A stretch of DNA of 64,000 bases from Pseudorhizobium flavum (lineage in GTDB: Bacteria > Pseudomonadota > Alphaproteobacteria > Rhizobiales > Rhizobiaceae). Where the stretch lies: the NCBI RefSeq assembly GCF_902502825.2, contig NZ_LR723670.1, positions 1,178,001 through 1,242,000 on the forward strand, given 5' to 3'. A program made the translations under genes and the position numbers. This document shows positions 9,345 through 19,532 of this stretch, piece by piece. Every line of letters begins with the position of its first letter. The first letter of the stretch is position 1. Under the pieces are notes generated by a model, which was not told where the DNA came from, did not search any database, and saw only the letters and a list, made by a program, of their open reading frames with translations.

Positions 9345-9812
9345 TCAGGCGACCTGCTTGTCAGACTCAATCTGGAGCGGCCGGGCCGCCGTCCCATTGC
9401 CTATCTCGATTCGCCGGGGCTTCATCGCCTCCGGCACTTCCTGCTTTAGGACAATTCGCAGGAGACCGTCGGAGAGCGACGCCGTCTCGACGTGAACATG
9501 GTCAGCCAGTTCGAAGCGACGCTCGAACGACTGTCCGCCAATGCCCCGATGTAGGTACTCCCCTTCCTTCTTCTCTGCTTTCGACCCTTTGATGATCAGG
9601 ACGTTGCGCTCCTGGGTCACGTCGAGATCGCTCTGGCTGAAGCCTGCGACTGCCATGGTGATCGCATACTCGTCATCGCCAAGCTTGACGATGTCGTAGG
9701 GTGGCCAGAGGTCAACCGCCTGCAGGCGCTGCGCGTTATTGAGAAGGTTGAACACACGGTCGAAGCCAATGCTGGACCGGTAGAGGGGTGCGAAATCAAG
9801 TTCCGTTCTCAT
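9345..9812 (-). CDS. Small heat-shock protein, Hsp20/alpha-crystallin family
   Basis: Cytoplasmic ATP-independent chaperone of 155 residues that holds unfolding proteins. The N-terminus MRTELDFAPLYRSSIGFDRV is typical of rhizobial class A small heat-shock proteins. The alpha-crystallin domain spans about residues 38-130 (YDIVKLGDDEYAITMAVAGF through DGLLRIVLKQEVPE). The C-terminal tail has the conserved IEI anchoring motif. I chose the ATG at 9812 because GGAGG lies eight bases upstream; an earlier ATG at 9818 is too close to it. Its leader looks like a ROSE thermometer. Confidence 0.92.
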   Translation of the reverse strand: MRTELDFAPLYRSSIGFDRVFNLLNNAQRLQAVDLWPPYDIVKLGDDEYAITMAVAGFSQSDLDVTQERNVLIIKGSKAEKKEGEYLHRGIGGQSFERRFELADHVHVETASLSDGLLRIVLKQEVPEAMKPRRIEIGNGTAARPLQIESDKQVA

Positions 9813-9882
9813 TACCATATCCTCCGTAAAGCAACATGGATTGGAGACGCCACCGAAAACCTGCGTCTCCGGCCTATCGGCC
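9813..9882 (-). promoter_or_regulatory. ROSE-like RNA thermometer leader
   Basis: Read on the minus strand, the leader has an 8-bp stem (GGAGACGC with GCGTCTCC, 9843-9870), preceded by GGCCGATAGGCC (9871-9882). It ends in TTGCTTTACGGAGGATATG, where the Shine-Dalgarno GGAGG can pair with the upstream TTGCT. A TTGCT/GGAGG pairing with an imperfect G-G contact is the hallmark of ROSE elements, which repress rhizobial small heat-shock genes at low temperature. The base pairs are visible; temperature control is inferred. Confidence 0.6.
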
Positions 9883-10185
9883 CCTACTAAGGCTGCCGAT
9901 GCAATGAATCTGGTTGGCGAAAAATGCCTGTTCAAGAACCTGGGAGGAAATTTTTCGCCGCCGCGTAATCCCGCTCTGGTATGGGGCAATCAGCTACCCG
10001 CCAACCTGGCTTGCTGTGCAGTAAGCGCCTGCGTTCGCTCCCGTCGACATATACGGTTTCCCTATCAGATTTAGTGACCTGAGTGGTGTTCCGACTTGAA
10101 CGGAAGGACGCGGCAAACCACATCGATAATCGGCGTTGGCCACAGCGCCTTCCTTGTTGATCACAAACAGAATCAGTGAGTGGAA
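9883..10185 (+). other. Intergenic region between hsp20 and the DUF982 remnant
   Basis: About 300 bp that should contain the divergent promoters of the leftward heat-shock gene and the rightward DUF982 gene. I find no supported gene, and short frames here lack motifs. Confidence 0.4.
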
Positions 10186-10420
10186 ATGATCTCGAAGCTC
10201 TTTGATCGTCCGGTGTATCTGAAGGAACAAAAGAACCTCGTCCGCGAGATTACGGCCGTGGAGGAGGCGATTGATTATCTGGAGGATTGGCCAGAACGGG
10301 AACGGGACCTGATCCATGAGGCGGCCTTGAGGACCTGCTACATGGCACATGACGGTTTGAAACCTCTTCGGGCAGCACGCGATGCGATACGCTCTTTTGC
10401 TAAGAAGAAGGGCATCCTTG
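10186..10420 (+). pseudogene. DUF982-like protein, 5' part, split by IS256
   Basis: Reads MISKLFDRPVYLKEQKNLV, then EAIDYLEDWPERERDLIHEA and ALRTCYMAHDGLKPLRAARD, which fits the small DUF982 family common in rhizobia (WP motif, mid-protein C and AR motif). The IS256 copy enters after the first base of a codon at 10420. Removing the element and one target duplicate restores a continuous frame that ends at 11913, giving about 100 residues. The function of DUF982 is unknown. A GTG at 10180 is an alternative start. Confidence 0.75.
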
Positions 10421-11837
10421 GATCGTGTCCCGCCGAGTGGTGTAGCTGGGTGATAGCGAAGCCGCTCGCGAGTGCACCCTCCAAGGTGCTGTAGGGAGCG
10501 GGCGGCGTAGCGGTGGTCACCAGTGTTTTCCGGTAGGGTCGGGTTGCTTATGACCAACCTGAGGGACACCACCGATGACCGACGACATGATGAACCTGCG
10601 CTCACTCGTTGAGAAGAGCGCCGACGCCGATTTGCTGCGCGAGATGATCGGCTTCGCTGCCGAAAAGCTGATGGCGCTGGAGGTCAGCACGAAGACTGGC
10701 GCGGGCTATGGCGAGAAGAATAGCTTCCGACTGGCCCAGCGCAACGGCTATCGCGACCGGGACTGGGAGACACGGGCGGGCACCGTTGAGCTGCGCATTC
10801 CGAAGCTTCGCACAGGCAGCTATTTCCCGAGCTTTCTCGAACCACGCCGCATGGCAGAGAAGGCCCTGACGGCAGTTATCCAAGAGGCCTATATCCAAGG
10901 CGTCTCGACCCGATCCGTCGATGACCTCGTTAAGGCCATGGGCATGTCGGGCATCTCCAAGAGCCAGGTATCCCGGCTCTGCGAGGAGATCGACGAGAAG
11001 GTGAAGGCCTTCCTCGACAGGCCCATCGAAGGGGAATGGCCCTACCTTTGGATCGATGCGACCTACCTCAAGGTCCGGCGCGGCGGGCGCATCGTCTCCG
11101 TCGCCGTCATCATCGCCGTCGGCGTCAACACCGACGGTCGACGCGAGGTGCTCGGTATGGAGATCGGCACATCCGAGGCCGAGGCGATCTGGACAGAGTT
11201 CCTGCGTAAGCTGACAAGGCGGGGTCTGTGTGGCGTCAAGCTCGTCGTCTCCGATGCCCATGAGGGCATCAAAGCCGCAGTATCGAAGGTGCTCTCCGCC
11301 ACCTGGCAGCGATGCCGTGTCCACTTCATGCGCAATGCTTTGGCCCATGCCGGGAAGAGCGGACGCCGTGTTGTCTCTGCCTTCATCGCCACGGCCTTTG
11401 CCCAAGACACGTCAGAGGCTGCAAGTACCCAATGGCGCAACGTCGCCGACCAGATCAGGCCGAAGGTGCCCAAACTCGCCAGTCTCATGGACAGTGCCGA
11501 GCAAGACGTGCTCGCCTACATGACCTTTCCCAAGCAGCATTGGGCCAAACTCCACTCGACAAACCCGATTGAGCGATTGAACGGTGAGATCAAGCGACGC
11601 ACAGAGGTCGTCGGCATCTTCCCAAACGACGACGCCATCGTGCGCCTAGTCGGTGCGCTGCTGCTCGAACAGAACGACGAATGGGCCGTCCAGCGGTCCC
11701 GCTACATGACACTTGAGACAATCGCCACGATGAGCGATGATCCGCTCATCAGCCTGCCAGCCGCAAGCTGATCCATTCCCGGCTCTGTCCGGAAGCACGG
11801 CGACCGCCAAAGCTACACCACGCCGGGGGACACGATC
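10421..11837 (+). mobile_element. IS256-family insertion sequence, copy 2 (1,417 bp)
   Basis: Same length, ends and encoded transposase as the element at 21-1437, in the opposite orientation. An 8-bp target duplication CATCCTTG lies at 10413-10420 and 11838-11845. It splits the DUF982 gene. The 9-kb block between the two inverted copies could be flipped by homologous recombination. Confidence 0.94.
10575..11771 (+). CDS. IS256-family transposase (copy 2)
   Basis: Protein of 398 residues identical to the transposase at 87-1283, with the same DDE residues ([27 protein letters not shown]). The reading frame is intact, so both elements may still be mobile. The start is ATG (MTDDMMNL), 154 bp inside the left end of the element. 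Confidence 0.95.
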   Translation: MTDDMMNLRSLVEKSADADLLREMIGFAAEKLMALEVSTKTGAGYGEKNSFRLAQRNGYRDRDWETRAGTVELRIPKLRTGSYFPSFLEPRRMAEKALTAVIQEAYIQGVSTRSVDDLVKAMGMSGISKSQVSRLCEEIDEKVKAFLDRPIEGEWPYLWIDATYLKVRRGGRIVSVAVIIAVGVNTDGRREVLGMEIGTSEAEAIWTEFLRKLTRRGLCGVKLVVSDAHEGIKAAVSKVLSATWQRCRVHFMRNALAHAGKSGRRVVSAFIATAFAQDTSEAASTQWRNVADQIRPKVPKLASLMDSAEQDVLAYMTFPKQHWAKLHSTNPIERLNGEIKRRTEVVGIFPNDDAIVRLVGALLLEQNDEWAVQRSRYMTLETIATMSDDPLISLPAAS

Positions 11838-11845
11838 CATCCTTG

Positions 11846-11913
11846 CCAAGGAACCTGCTGTGAAGCCTTGGATGATCAGGCCTGTTGGCGGTAGCGGCAG
11901 GGCATCGCTCTAA
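11846..11913 (+). pseudogene. DUF982-like protein, 3' part beyond the IS256 insertion
   Basis: In the frame carried over from 10420 this reads AKEPAVKPWMIRPVGGSGRA and ends with TAA at 11911-11913. It has no start of its own and is not expected to be made. It continues the remnant at 10186-10420. Confidence 0.7.
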
Positions 11914-11921
11914 CCCGTTGA

Positions 11922-11951
11922 GGCGAGAGGTTGGAGATGCTGCCTCTCGCC
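11922..11951 (+). terminator. Hairpin after the split DUF982 gene
   Basis: GGCGAGAGG pairs with CCTCTCGCC across a 12-base loop, eight bases after the DUF982 stop codon. No long T-run follows, so it may be a weak terminator or an RNA-stabilising stem. Confidence 0.45.
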
Positions 11952-12081
11952 TTCATCAAGGCCACATGGGCGCAGAGTCGGCTTCGCTTCTTCCCGCCGC
12001 CGCTCTGCAACGGGCGCGGACCTCCGACCACACATCGATAAGGTAACGTGGCAGGTACACACATTCATCTGAGTGACGGCC

Positions 12082-12112
12082 TTGACCTTCCCACGTTGGA
12101 AGCACCAGCATC
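12082..12112 (+). promoter_or_regulatory. Possible CueR/HmrR-type copper-responsive promoter
   Basis: TTGACC, then ACCTTCC-N6-GGAAG, resembles the CueR operator ACCTTCC-N7-GGAAGGT overlapping a -35 box. The right half-site is incomplete, and the -10 (AGCATC after a 19-bp spacer) is poor. It lies 115 bp before the first copper gene. HmrR/CueR would have to be encoded elsewhere unless the MerR protein at 25832 binds here. Confidence 0.35.
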
Positions 12113-12165
12113 GGCAGCCTGGCAATCGATGCCAAGCGACCACCGACCATAATGGCACCCGAACA

Positions 12166-12179
12166 TTGATAAAGATCAA
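12166..12179 (+). promoter_or_regulatory. FNR/FixK-type binding site upstream of the copper operon
   Basis: TTGATAAAGATCAA is a perfect match to the FNR/FixK consensus TTGAT-N4-ATCAA. Its centre lies about 54 bp before the ATG at 12227, which fits a class II activator site with a transcription start near 12214. It implies low-oxygen or nitric-oxide-linked activation of the operon that starts with the small cysteine-rich protein. Confidence 0.65.
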
Positions 12180-12226
12180 GGTGCGTAATGGGAGGCGTGG
12201 CATGGTGAGATGACGGAGGATCGACA

Positions 12227-12571
12227 ATGCGCACGTTAGCACAGAGAGCGTTGGTATGGAGGCTGCTCGCGGCACTCCTTGCTGTTGCTCTCATGTTCAG
12301 TGCGCCGGTTACGCATGCGGCTCCCCAGACCTGCCTGGACGGACACCACCAGATGGTGGACGATGATCCGGGCGACGAGAATTCCAAGGCCCAGCATTCT
12401 CCCAAACAGAACTGTTGCAGCGTCATCTGCGTCTTCTGCCTCGCAGTCGTTGCACAACCAGCAGGATCGGCGCACTCGGTCCTGCTTCTGGCTAGGGTCT
12501 TGGATGTCGCTGACGATGTCGCAGGCCACGACCCGTCTCCTAGCTTCGAACCCCCTCGATCCATTGGTTGA
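12227..12571 (+). CDS. Small secreted Cys/His-containing protein of the copper cluster
   Basis: The 114-residue product begins with a hydrophobic signal segment (about 8-31, ending SAPVTHA) and so is probably periplasmic or membrane-anchored. A His/Asp-rich stretch is followed by NCCSVICVFCLAVV (about 64-77), a possible metal-binding cluster that may also be a second membrane segment. It resembles DUF2946-like proteins found with copper genes, but I am not certain of the family. GGAGG precedes the ATG by seven bases. It is first in an operon with the multicopper oxidase and P1B ATPase, downstream of the FNR-type box. Confidence 0.65.
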   Translation: MRTLAQRALVWRLLAALLAVALMFSAPVTHAAPQTCLDGHHQMVDDDPGDENSKAQHSPKQNCCSVICVFCLAVVAQPAGSAHSVLLLARVLDVADDVAGHDPSPSFEPPRSIG

Positions 12572-12642
12572 TGAACTGCTCGCCGCTGGCGGGCCATTCC
12601 CACCATTGGGCCGATCACGGCCAAGAAGATCGAGAGAACGTC

Positions 12643-14130
12643 ATGTTTCGTCGTCAATTTCTGAAGACGCTCGCCGTCAGTGCGGCAGCTATTTCACCCC
12701 TTGCACAGAAGTCCTGGGCGCTCACGAGCACAGGATTGCAGTCACCCATCGAACTCGCAGTCACCAAGCGCTCCATTGAAGTGAATGGCCGATCCGCCAG
12801 CGTCTTCGGTCTTGTTCAGGGCAATGGACGGAGCGGCCTCGTCCTGGATGCGGAAGACGGCTTCAATGTCATCCTGTCCAACACCACGGATGAAGCGACG
12901 CTCATTCACTGGCATGGGCTTACCCCTCCATGGGAGCTGGACGGTGTCCCCGACAATCCGGCAGCGCTCCTCACTGCAGGAGAGAAACGGCACTACCAGT
13001 TCGATCTCGCAGGCGGCGGCACCCACTGGATGCACGCCCATACACTACAGGAACAAAGCCTGTTGGCGGCACCGCTGATCGTGCGGACGGCGGAGGACCG
13101 CGCTCGTGACGAGCAGGACGTCGTCATCCTTCTTCACGACTTCTCTTTCAAGTCGCCGGAGGAATTGCTGGCGGAACTGCAGCAAGGTTCCGCAATGGGC
13201 GGCGGGCACGGTGGCGGCTCGATGCCGATGGATCACGGGAGCATGATGTCCAACATGGCGCAAATGCACGGCGGCGGCATGCCCATGGGTGGCATGGCGA
13301 TGGGCGGCATGGGCATGGGCGGCATGGGCATGATGGACCTGAACGACATCGAGTATGATGCGTACCTCGCCAATGACCGCACGCTGGACGATCCGGAGAT
13401 CGTGCAGGTCGAGAAGGGTGGCCGCGTTCGGCTACGCATCATCAATGGTGCAACGGCGACCGCCTTCACCATCGACACGGGAACCGTCGTGGGAAGTCTG
13501 GCCGCCGTCGATGGCATGGCCATCGAGCCCGTCACCGGCACCCGCTTCCCGATCAGCATGGGCCAGCGGTTGGATATCGTACTGCAACTCCCGCTGGGCA
13601 CCGCGTCACTTCCGATCCTTGCCTTACGCGAAGGCTCCGAGGAGCAGACAGGCGTCATCCTCGCAACGGCGGACGCGACCATTTCGAAGGTTGCCACAAA
13701 AGCTTCTTCCGCCGGACCGGTCCTCGACCTTTCACTGGAGGCGATCCTCAAAGCGACGTCACCTCTGGACGAACGGCCCGCAACGAAGACCTATCCTCTG
13801 ATCCTCTCCGGCAGCATGACCGGCTACTCATGGGGGATCAGCGGCGATGCGATGACCGTCAATCCTGATGACAGGGTCCGCCTCGTGATGCGCAACATGT
13901 CGATGATGACACACCCGATGCACCTTCACGGACACCATTTCCAGGTGGTCGGCATCAACGGACAAGGCATGCGGGGAGCCGTGAGGGATACGGTTCATGT
14001 TCCTCCCATGGCAGAGGTTGCTATCGAGTTCGATGCGAGCAACCCGGGCCGCTGGCCGTTCCACTGCCACCACCTCTACCACATGGCGGCAGGGATGATG
14101 TCCTTCGTGTCCTATAATCGCGCGATCTGA
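12643..14130 (+). CDS. Multicopper oxidase with Met-rich insert, Tat-exported
   Basis: Periplasmic oxidase of 495 residues, probably oxidising Cu(I) to less toxic Cu(II). The N-terminus [17 protein letters not shown] carries a twin-arginine signal. The four copper-binding segments are present: HWHG (89-92), HWMHAH (about 128-133), [10 protein letters not shown] (about 423-432) and [12 protein letters not shown] near the C-terminus. A Met/Gly/His-rich loop (about 187-232, repeats of MGGMGMG) resembles the substrate copper trap of CueO and CopA. I start at 12643 because only this ATG gives the Tat signal. It sits between the small Cys-rich protein and the copper ATPase, same strand. Confidence 0.9.
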   Translation: MFRRQFLKTLAVSAAAISPLAQKSWALTSTGLQSPIELAVTKRSIEVNGRSASVFGLVQGNGRSGLVLDAEDGFNVILSNTTDEATLIHWHGLTPPWELDGVPDNPAALLTAGEKRHYQFDLAGGGTHWMHAHTLQEQSLLAAPLIVRTAEDRARDEQDVVILLHDFSFKSPEELLAELQQGSAMGGGHGGGSMPMDHGSMMSNMAQMHGGGMPMGGMAMGGMGMGGMGMMDLNDIEYDAYLANDRTLDDPEIVQVEKGGRVRLRIINGATATAFTIDTGTVVGSLAAVDGMAIEPVTGTRFPISMGQRLDIVLQLPLGTASLPILALREGSEEQTGVILATADATISKVATKASSAGPVLDLSLEAILKATSPLDERPATKTYPLILSGSMTGYSWGISGDAMTVNPDDRVRLVMRNMSMMTHPMHLHGHHFQVVGINGQGMRGAVRDTVHVPPMAEVAIEFDASNPGRWPFHCHHLYHMAAGMMSFVSYNRAI

Positions 14131-14143
14131 TCGGAGAGCGGAG

Positions 14144-16368
<2,225 letters not shown>

Positions 16369-16372
<4 letters not shown>

Positions 16373-16554
16373 CTGCCAACCGCACGCTCCTGCTGATGGG
16401 CGCATCTCTGGCCCTGATCCTGGTGTTCTACATCCTTCGTGAGCACTGGGGGCACGTTCTGGGCTACGCCCCCTACCTGATCCTGCTGGCCTGCCCACTG
16501 ATGCACCTGTTTCATCGACATGGCGGTCACGGCCACAAGGATCACCGGTCGTGA
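16369..16554 (+). CDS. DUF2933 small membrane protein
   Basis: A 61-residue peptide with one or two hydrophobic segments ([31 protein letters not shown]) and a C-terminal His-rich tail ([11 protein letters not shown]). It fits DUF2933, small proteins often coded beside copper ATPases. It overlaps the ATPase by ATGA and the next gene by GTGA, so translation is probably coupled. A copper-handling accessory role is inferred from the neighbours and the histidines. Confidence 0.8.
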
Positions 16555-17054
16555 CCTACCAGCGGTCGGCATCGAGCACTGTAGCCTTGTCGGCATTGGC
16601 CGAACGGGTTTTCGAGTTGCTCGACAATCCGGCCTTCCTCGGTGCGCACATGGAAGAGCCCTCGGTCATGATGCTGGGGGCTTCCATGAAGTACGACTTG
16701 GACGAAGCGGAAGGACGTGCCGTCGGCTCCGTCATTAGGATGAGGGGGTCGATACTCGGTCTGGCGCTCTCCGTGGAGGAAGTCGTGACGGAACGGCATC
16801 CTCCGCTCTCAAAGACTTGGGAGACGCGCGGAACGGTGCGTCTCCTCGTCATCGGTTCCTACCGTATGGGATTCAGGATCAGTCCCGCCAGATCGGTATG
16901 CAGCCTGAACGTCAGGATCGAGTACAACCTGCCCACCCATCTCCCCGATAGGCTGCTGGGGCGCTTGCTGGGCGGGTTCTACGCCAACTGGTGCGTGACG
17001 AAGATGACCGCCGGAGCAATTGCGCATTTCCGCTCTGTTCAGCCGACGCCGTAA
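16551..17054 (+). CDS. SRPBCC-family protein
   Basis: The 167-residue product starts at a GTG that overlaps the preceding stop codon. Its profile (N-terminal strand, a helix with ALAERVFELLDNPAFLGAHM, central strands, then a long C-terminal amphipathic helix LLGRLLGGFYANWCVTKM) fits the START/SRPBCC hydrophobic-ligand fold. No signal peptide is seen, so it is cytoplasmic. Similar proteins accompany copper ATPases in alphaproteobacterial metal islands; the ligand is unknown. It ends 130 bp before nirK, which has its own regulatory site. Confidence 0.7.
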   Translation: MTYQRSASSTVALSALAERVFELLDNPAFLGAHMEEPSVMMLGASMKYDLDEAEGRAVGSVIRMRGSILGLALSVEEVVTERHPPLSKTWETRGTVRLLVIGSYRMGFRISPARSVCSLNVRIEYNLPTHLPDRLLGRLLGGFYANWCVTKMTAGAIAHFRSVQPTP

Positions 17055-17106
17055 CTCCGGAGCCGACACCTGCAGGCGATCACGAAGATGCGAGCGAGGC
17101 TTCTAT

Positions 17107-17120
17107 TTGCGGCATCGCAA
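17107..17120 (+). promoter_or_regulatory. NnrR-type (nitric-oxide-responsive Crp/Fnr) box before nirK
   Basis: TTGCGGCATCGCAA is a perfect TTGCG-N4-CGCAA palindrome. It is close to the site recalled for NnrR of Rhodobacter (TTGCG-N4-CACAA) at nirK promoters. Its centre is about 71 bp before the ATG, which suits activation from -41.5 with a 30-nt leader. Confidence 0.65.
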
Positions 17121-17184
17121 GGATGATCCGTTGGGCGCAGTATCCAATGGCAGTTAACGAGACAGAGATTTCAGGACCAGAATT

Positions 17185-18258
17185 ATGACCAGCAGAACAC
17201 TCTTCCGCGCCGCTCTAGCCGTCGCACTCTTGTCGGCGACGGCAATACCGGTGCTGGCCGACGCCACCCACAACCATCCGGCGGCCAACGGAACAGCTGC
17301 CGCTCCGCTCAATATCGTACGGGCGGCGACAGACCTTGCTCCGCCCGTAGGGGCGAGGGGACCGGAAACAATCACGGTGAAGCTAGACACGGTCGAAGTC
17401 ACAGGAAGCTTGGCAGACGGCGCGACCTATCACTACTGGACCTTCAACAAGAAGGTTCCGGGCCCGTTCGTTCGGGCGAGAGTCGGCGACACCGTCGAAG
17501 TTGAACTGACCAACCTTGCCGATAGCAGTGAACGCCACAGCGTCGACTTCCATGCGGTCACGGGACCGGGAGGCGGAGCGGAGGCGACGGACGCCGCACC
17601 CGGCGAGACCAAGGGCTTCACCTTCAAAGCAATGAAGCCCGGCCTTTACGTTTACCACTGCGCCGTACCGCTTGCGGCACACCACATTGCCAACGGCATG
17701 TACGGGTTGATCCTGGTGGAACCGGAAGGTGGTCTTCCTCCGGTGGACCGCGAATTCTACGTGATGCAGGGCGAGGTTTACACGGAGCAGGCCTATGGCA
17801 CGAAGGGCAAACTCACTGAGAGCATCGACAGGCTGATGGACGAGACGCCGGAATACTATGTGTTCAACGGCGCGGCCAACGCACTGACCGGCGACGATGC
17901 GCTGACCGCGAAAGTCGGCGAGACTGTCCGCATCTACTTCGGTGTCGGCGGCCCCAACAAGACGTCGAGCTTCCACGTGATCGGCGAAATCTTCGACAAG
18001 GTGTATCAGCTCGCGTCGCTGACGACGGAGCCGCTGACCGACGTGCAGACCATCACGGTTCCGCCCGGCGGAGCTGCGGTGGTCGACATGACGATGGACG
18101 TTCCCGGTGAGTACGTGCTGGTGGACCATGCTCTGTCACGGGCAGCGCGTGGCCTAGTGGGCAAGCTCGTCGTCGACGGAAACGAGCAGACGGAAATCTT
18201 CAAAGCAGCAACGACACGCACTGCCCAGGCGGAACACGGTAAACACGAGACACACTGA
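17185..18258 (+). CDS. nirK: Copper-containing nitrite reductase NirK (AniA type)
   Basis: Periplasmic enzyme reducing nitrite to nitric oxide, 357 residues, with a signal peptide cleaved near VLA-DA (25/26). All copper ligands are visible: type 1 His118, Cys159, His167 and Met172, and type 2 His123, His158 and the His in LVDHAL near the C-terminus. The catalytic Asp121 (HSVDFH) and catalytic His (SSFHVIGE) are kept. The motif YHCAV followed by HIANGMYG and the GPGGGAEAT stretch match the AniA-like class. The C-terminus is His-rich. It has a predicted NnrR box and lies in a copper-resistance cluster with no other denitrification gene in the window. Confidence 0.93.
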   Translation: MTSRTLFRAALAVALLSATAIPVLADATHNHPAANGTAAAPLNIVRAATDLAPPVGARGPETITVKLDTVEVTGSLADGATYHYWTFNKKVPGPFVRARVGDTVEVELTNLADSSERHSVDFHAVTGPGGGAEATDAAPGETKGFTFKAMKPGLYVYHCAVPLAAHHIANGMYGLILVEPEGGLPPVDREFYVMQGEVYTEQAYGTKGKLTESIDRLMDETPEYYVFNGAANALTGDDALTAKVGETVRIYFGVGGPNKTSSFHVIGEIFDKVYQLASLTTEPLTDVQTITVPPGGAAVVDMTMDVPGEYVLVDHALSRAARGLVGKLVVDGNEQTEIFKAATTRTAQAEHGKHETH

Positions 18259-18264
18259 TCGGCG

Positions 18265-18307
18265 GCGCAGGAGGCGGGGTGCTAACAACAATTCCTGCCT
18301 CCTGCGC
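18265..18307 (+). terminator. Terminator hairpin after nirK
   Basis: GCGCAGGAGGC pairs perfectly with GCCTCCTGCGC (11 bp) around a 21-base loop, just after the nirK stop and before the convergent lipoprotein gene. Only TT follows on the plus strand. Confidence 0.65.
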
Positions 18308-18351
18308 TTAAACGCTTCGAAGAAGGTGGTCGGAGATAGTCACGCGTCGCG

Positions 18352-18855
18352 CTAGCCGCCGCACTGGTAGTAACCTGAATATCCCACGCGCAGGCTCTCA
18401 CCAATCGCGAATACCATGTCGGCTTCCACCTTCTCTTCCGCTTGGACATCATCGGCGGAGAGAGTGACGCTGATGGGCCCAGAGGTCAGGACGAGGTTGC
18501 CGTCCCCGCCAGCTGGCTGCAGTTCCACTAGGTGAGCGTTCACCTTTAGGACAGCAGTTGTCGCGGTACCGCCCGGTGTTCCCTTGAGGGCCAGTATCGG
18601 CTTGCCAGCACTGGTGTACCTGAACGTGCACTGTGCAGGCGAACCAAGGACTTTGGCGATCTCCGCGTCCACCATCGTCGCCGGATCGAGTGTGGGTATA
18701 TCTGCGCCAGCTATGGCCTCCTCACCGGATAGCACGCGTGCGGCCTCTTCGGAACGCGGGGGATTGATGATGTCGTCAGCAGCTTCCCGTTCGCCACATC
18801 CCGACAGGAGACTGGCCGAGGTAAGGACCAGCAGTGAAAGGAGGGAGTTCTTCAT
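18352..18855 (-). CDS. Putative lipoprotein of the copper cluster (DUF6692-like)
   Basis: The 167-residue product has a lipoprotein signal (MKNSLLSLLVLTSASLLSGC, Cys20 as the lipid anchor). The mature part has two cysteines (AQCTFRYT and YYQCGG at the C-terminus) that could form a disulfide, with strand-rich sequence between. It resembles proteins annotated DUF6692 in metal islands of Rhizobiales and sphingomonads; I hold that identification loosely. Its ATG overlaps the stop of the upstream DUF305 gene, so the two form one operon. Confidence 0.65.
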   Translation of the reverse strand: MKNSLLSLLVLTSASLLSGCGEREAADDIINPPRSEEAARVLSGEEAIAGADIPTLDPATMVDAEIAKVLGSPAQCTFRYTSAGKPILALKGTPGGTATTAVLKVNAHLVELQPAGGDGNLVLTSGPISVTLSADDVQAEEKVEADMVFAIGESLRVGYSGYYQCGG

Positions 18856-19310
18856 CAGTCACGCTCCTCCAGGTCCTCGATCAGATACTTCATCTCTGCA
18901 ATCTCCCGCTCCTGGGCCTCGATGATCTCGTCGGCCAGCTTTCGAACGCGGGGATCGGAAATCTGCGCACGCTCACTCGTCATGATGGCAATCGAATGAT
19001 GCGGGATCATCGCGCTCATGTACTCGGCGTCGTCGACGGTCACCTGGCTGCGGACGAGCCACAGCGACAAGGCGAAGACCGCGACGGACCCGCCGAAGAT
19101 GGCCATGTTGAGCATCTTCTTCTTGTACATCCCGAGCATGAAGGCGAGCATGATGACCGCCATAGTCGATCCCATGACCAGGGCCATCCAGGCTCGGGTC
19201 TCGCTCCAGAAGACGTGCTCCAGCGCGTAGGTGTTCAGATACATCAGACCGTACATTACGACCGTCGATGTCGCGATCATGGCGGCAAAGCGCCAGTAGG
19301 ACATTCCCAT
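18855..19310 (-). CDS. Membrane-anchored DUF305 protein
   Basis: The 151-residue product from MGMSYWRFAAMI has three membrane segments (about 5-27, 35-57, 62-82) and a C-terminal DUF305 helix pair with the conserved SAMIPHHSIAIMTSERA, whose HH and Met residues are candidate metal ligands. I chose the ATG at 19310 because AAGGAG lies upstream; an open frame extends 12 codons further. DUF305 proteins are ferritin-like helical proteins common in copper clusters, function unproven. The gene is co-transcribed with the lipoprotein gene. Confidence 0.8.
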   Translation of the reverse strand: MGMSYWRFAAMIATSTVVMYGLMYLNTYALEHVFWSETRAWMALVMGSTMAVIMLAFMLGMYKKKMLNMAIFGGSVAVFALSLWLVRSQVTVDDAEYMSAMIPHHSIAIMTSERAQISDPRVRKLADEIIEAQEREIAEMKYLIEDLEERD

Positions 19311-19485
19311 TAGATGTTCTCCTTCGGCTCCTGGTGGATTACGCAATACCGCTGATCCGGCCGAGTTGATGCGTTTGACTATGCTTCACCCGTCGCCCCG
19401 CGCCCTTCCGGGTCTTCGGGCGCAGCGGGATACGGCCAGGATCGGGAGTGCGAAAAAGCAGCATGCACACAGCATGAACCCCAGG

Positions 19486-19518
19486 TGGGTACGGAAGGAG
19501 AGACCCCGTCCGTACCCA
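19486..19518. repeat. Perfect 10-bp inverted repeat, possible hairpin or operator
   Basis: TGGGTACGGA (19486-19495) pairs with TCCGTACCCA (19509-19518) around a 13-base spacer, between the DUF305 and four-helix copper protein genes. Read leftward it could form a transcript stem between the two genes. No T-run is seen. A regulator-binding site is also possible. Confidence 0.5.
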
Positions 19519-19532
19519 TGCTTCCGCAGGGG

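Noticed and set aside
21..11837. IS256 composite transposon
   Set aside because: The two elements have different target duplications at their own ends and no shared duplication at the outer ends, so they inserted separately.
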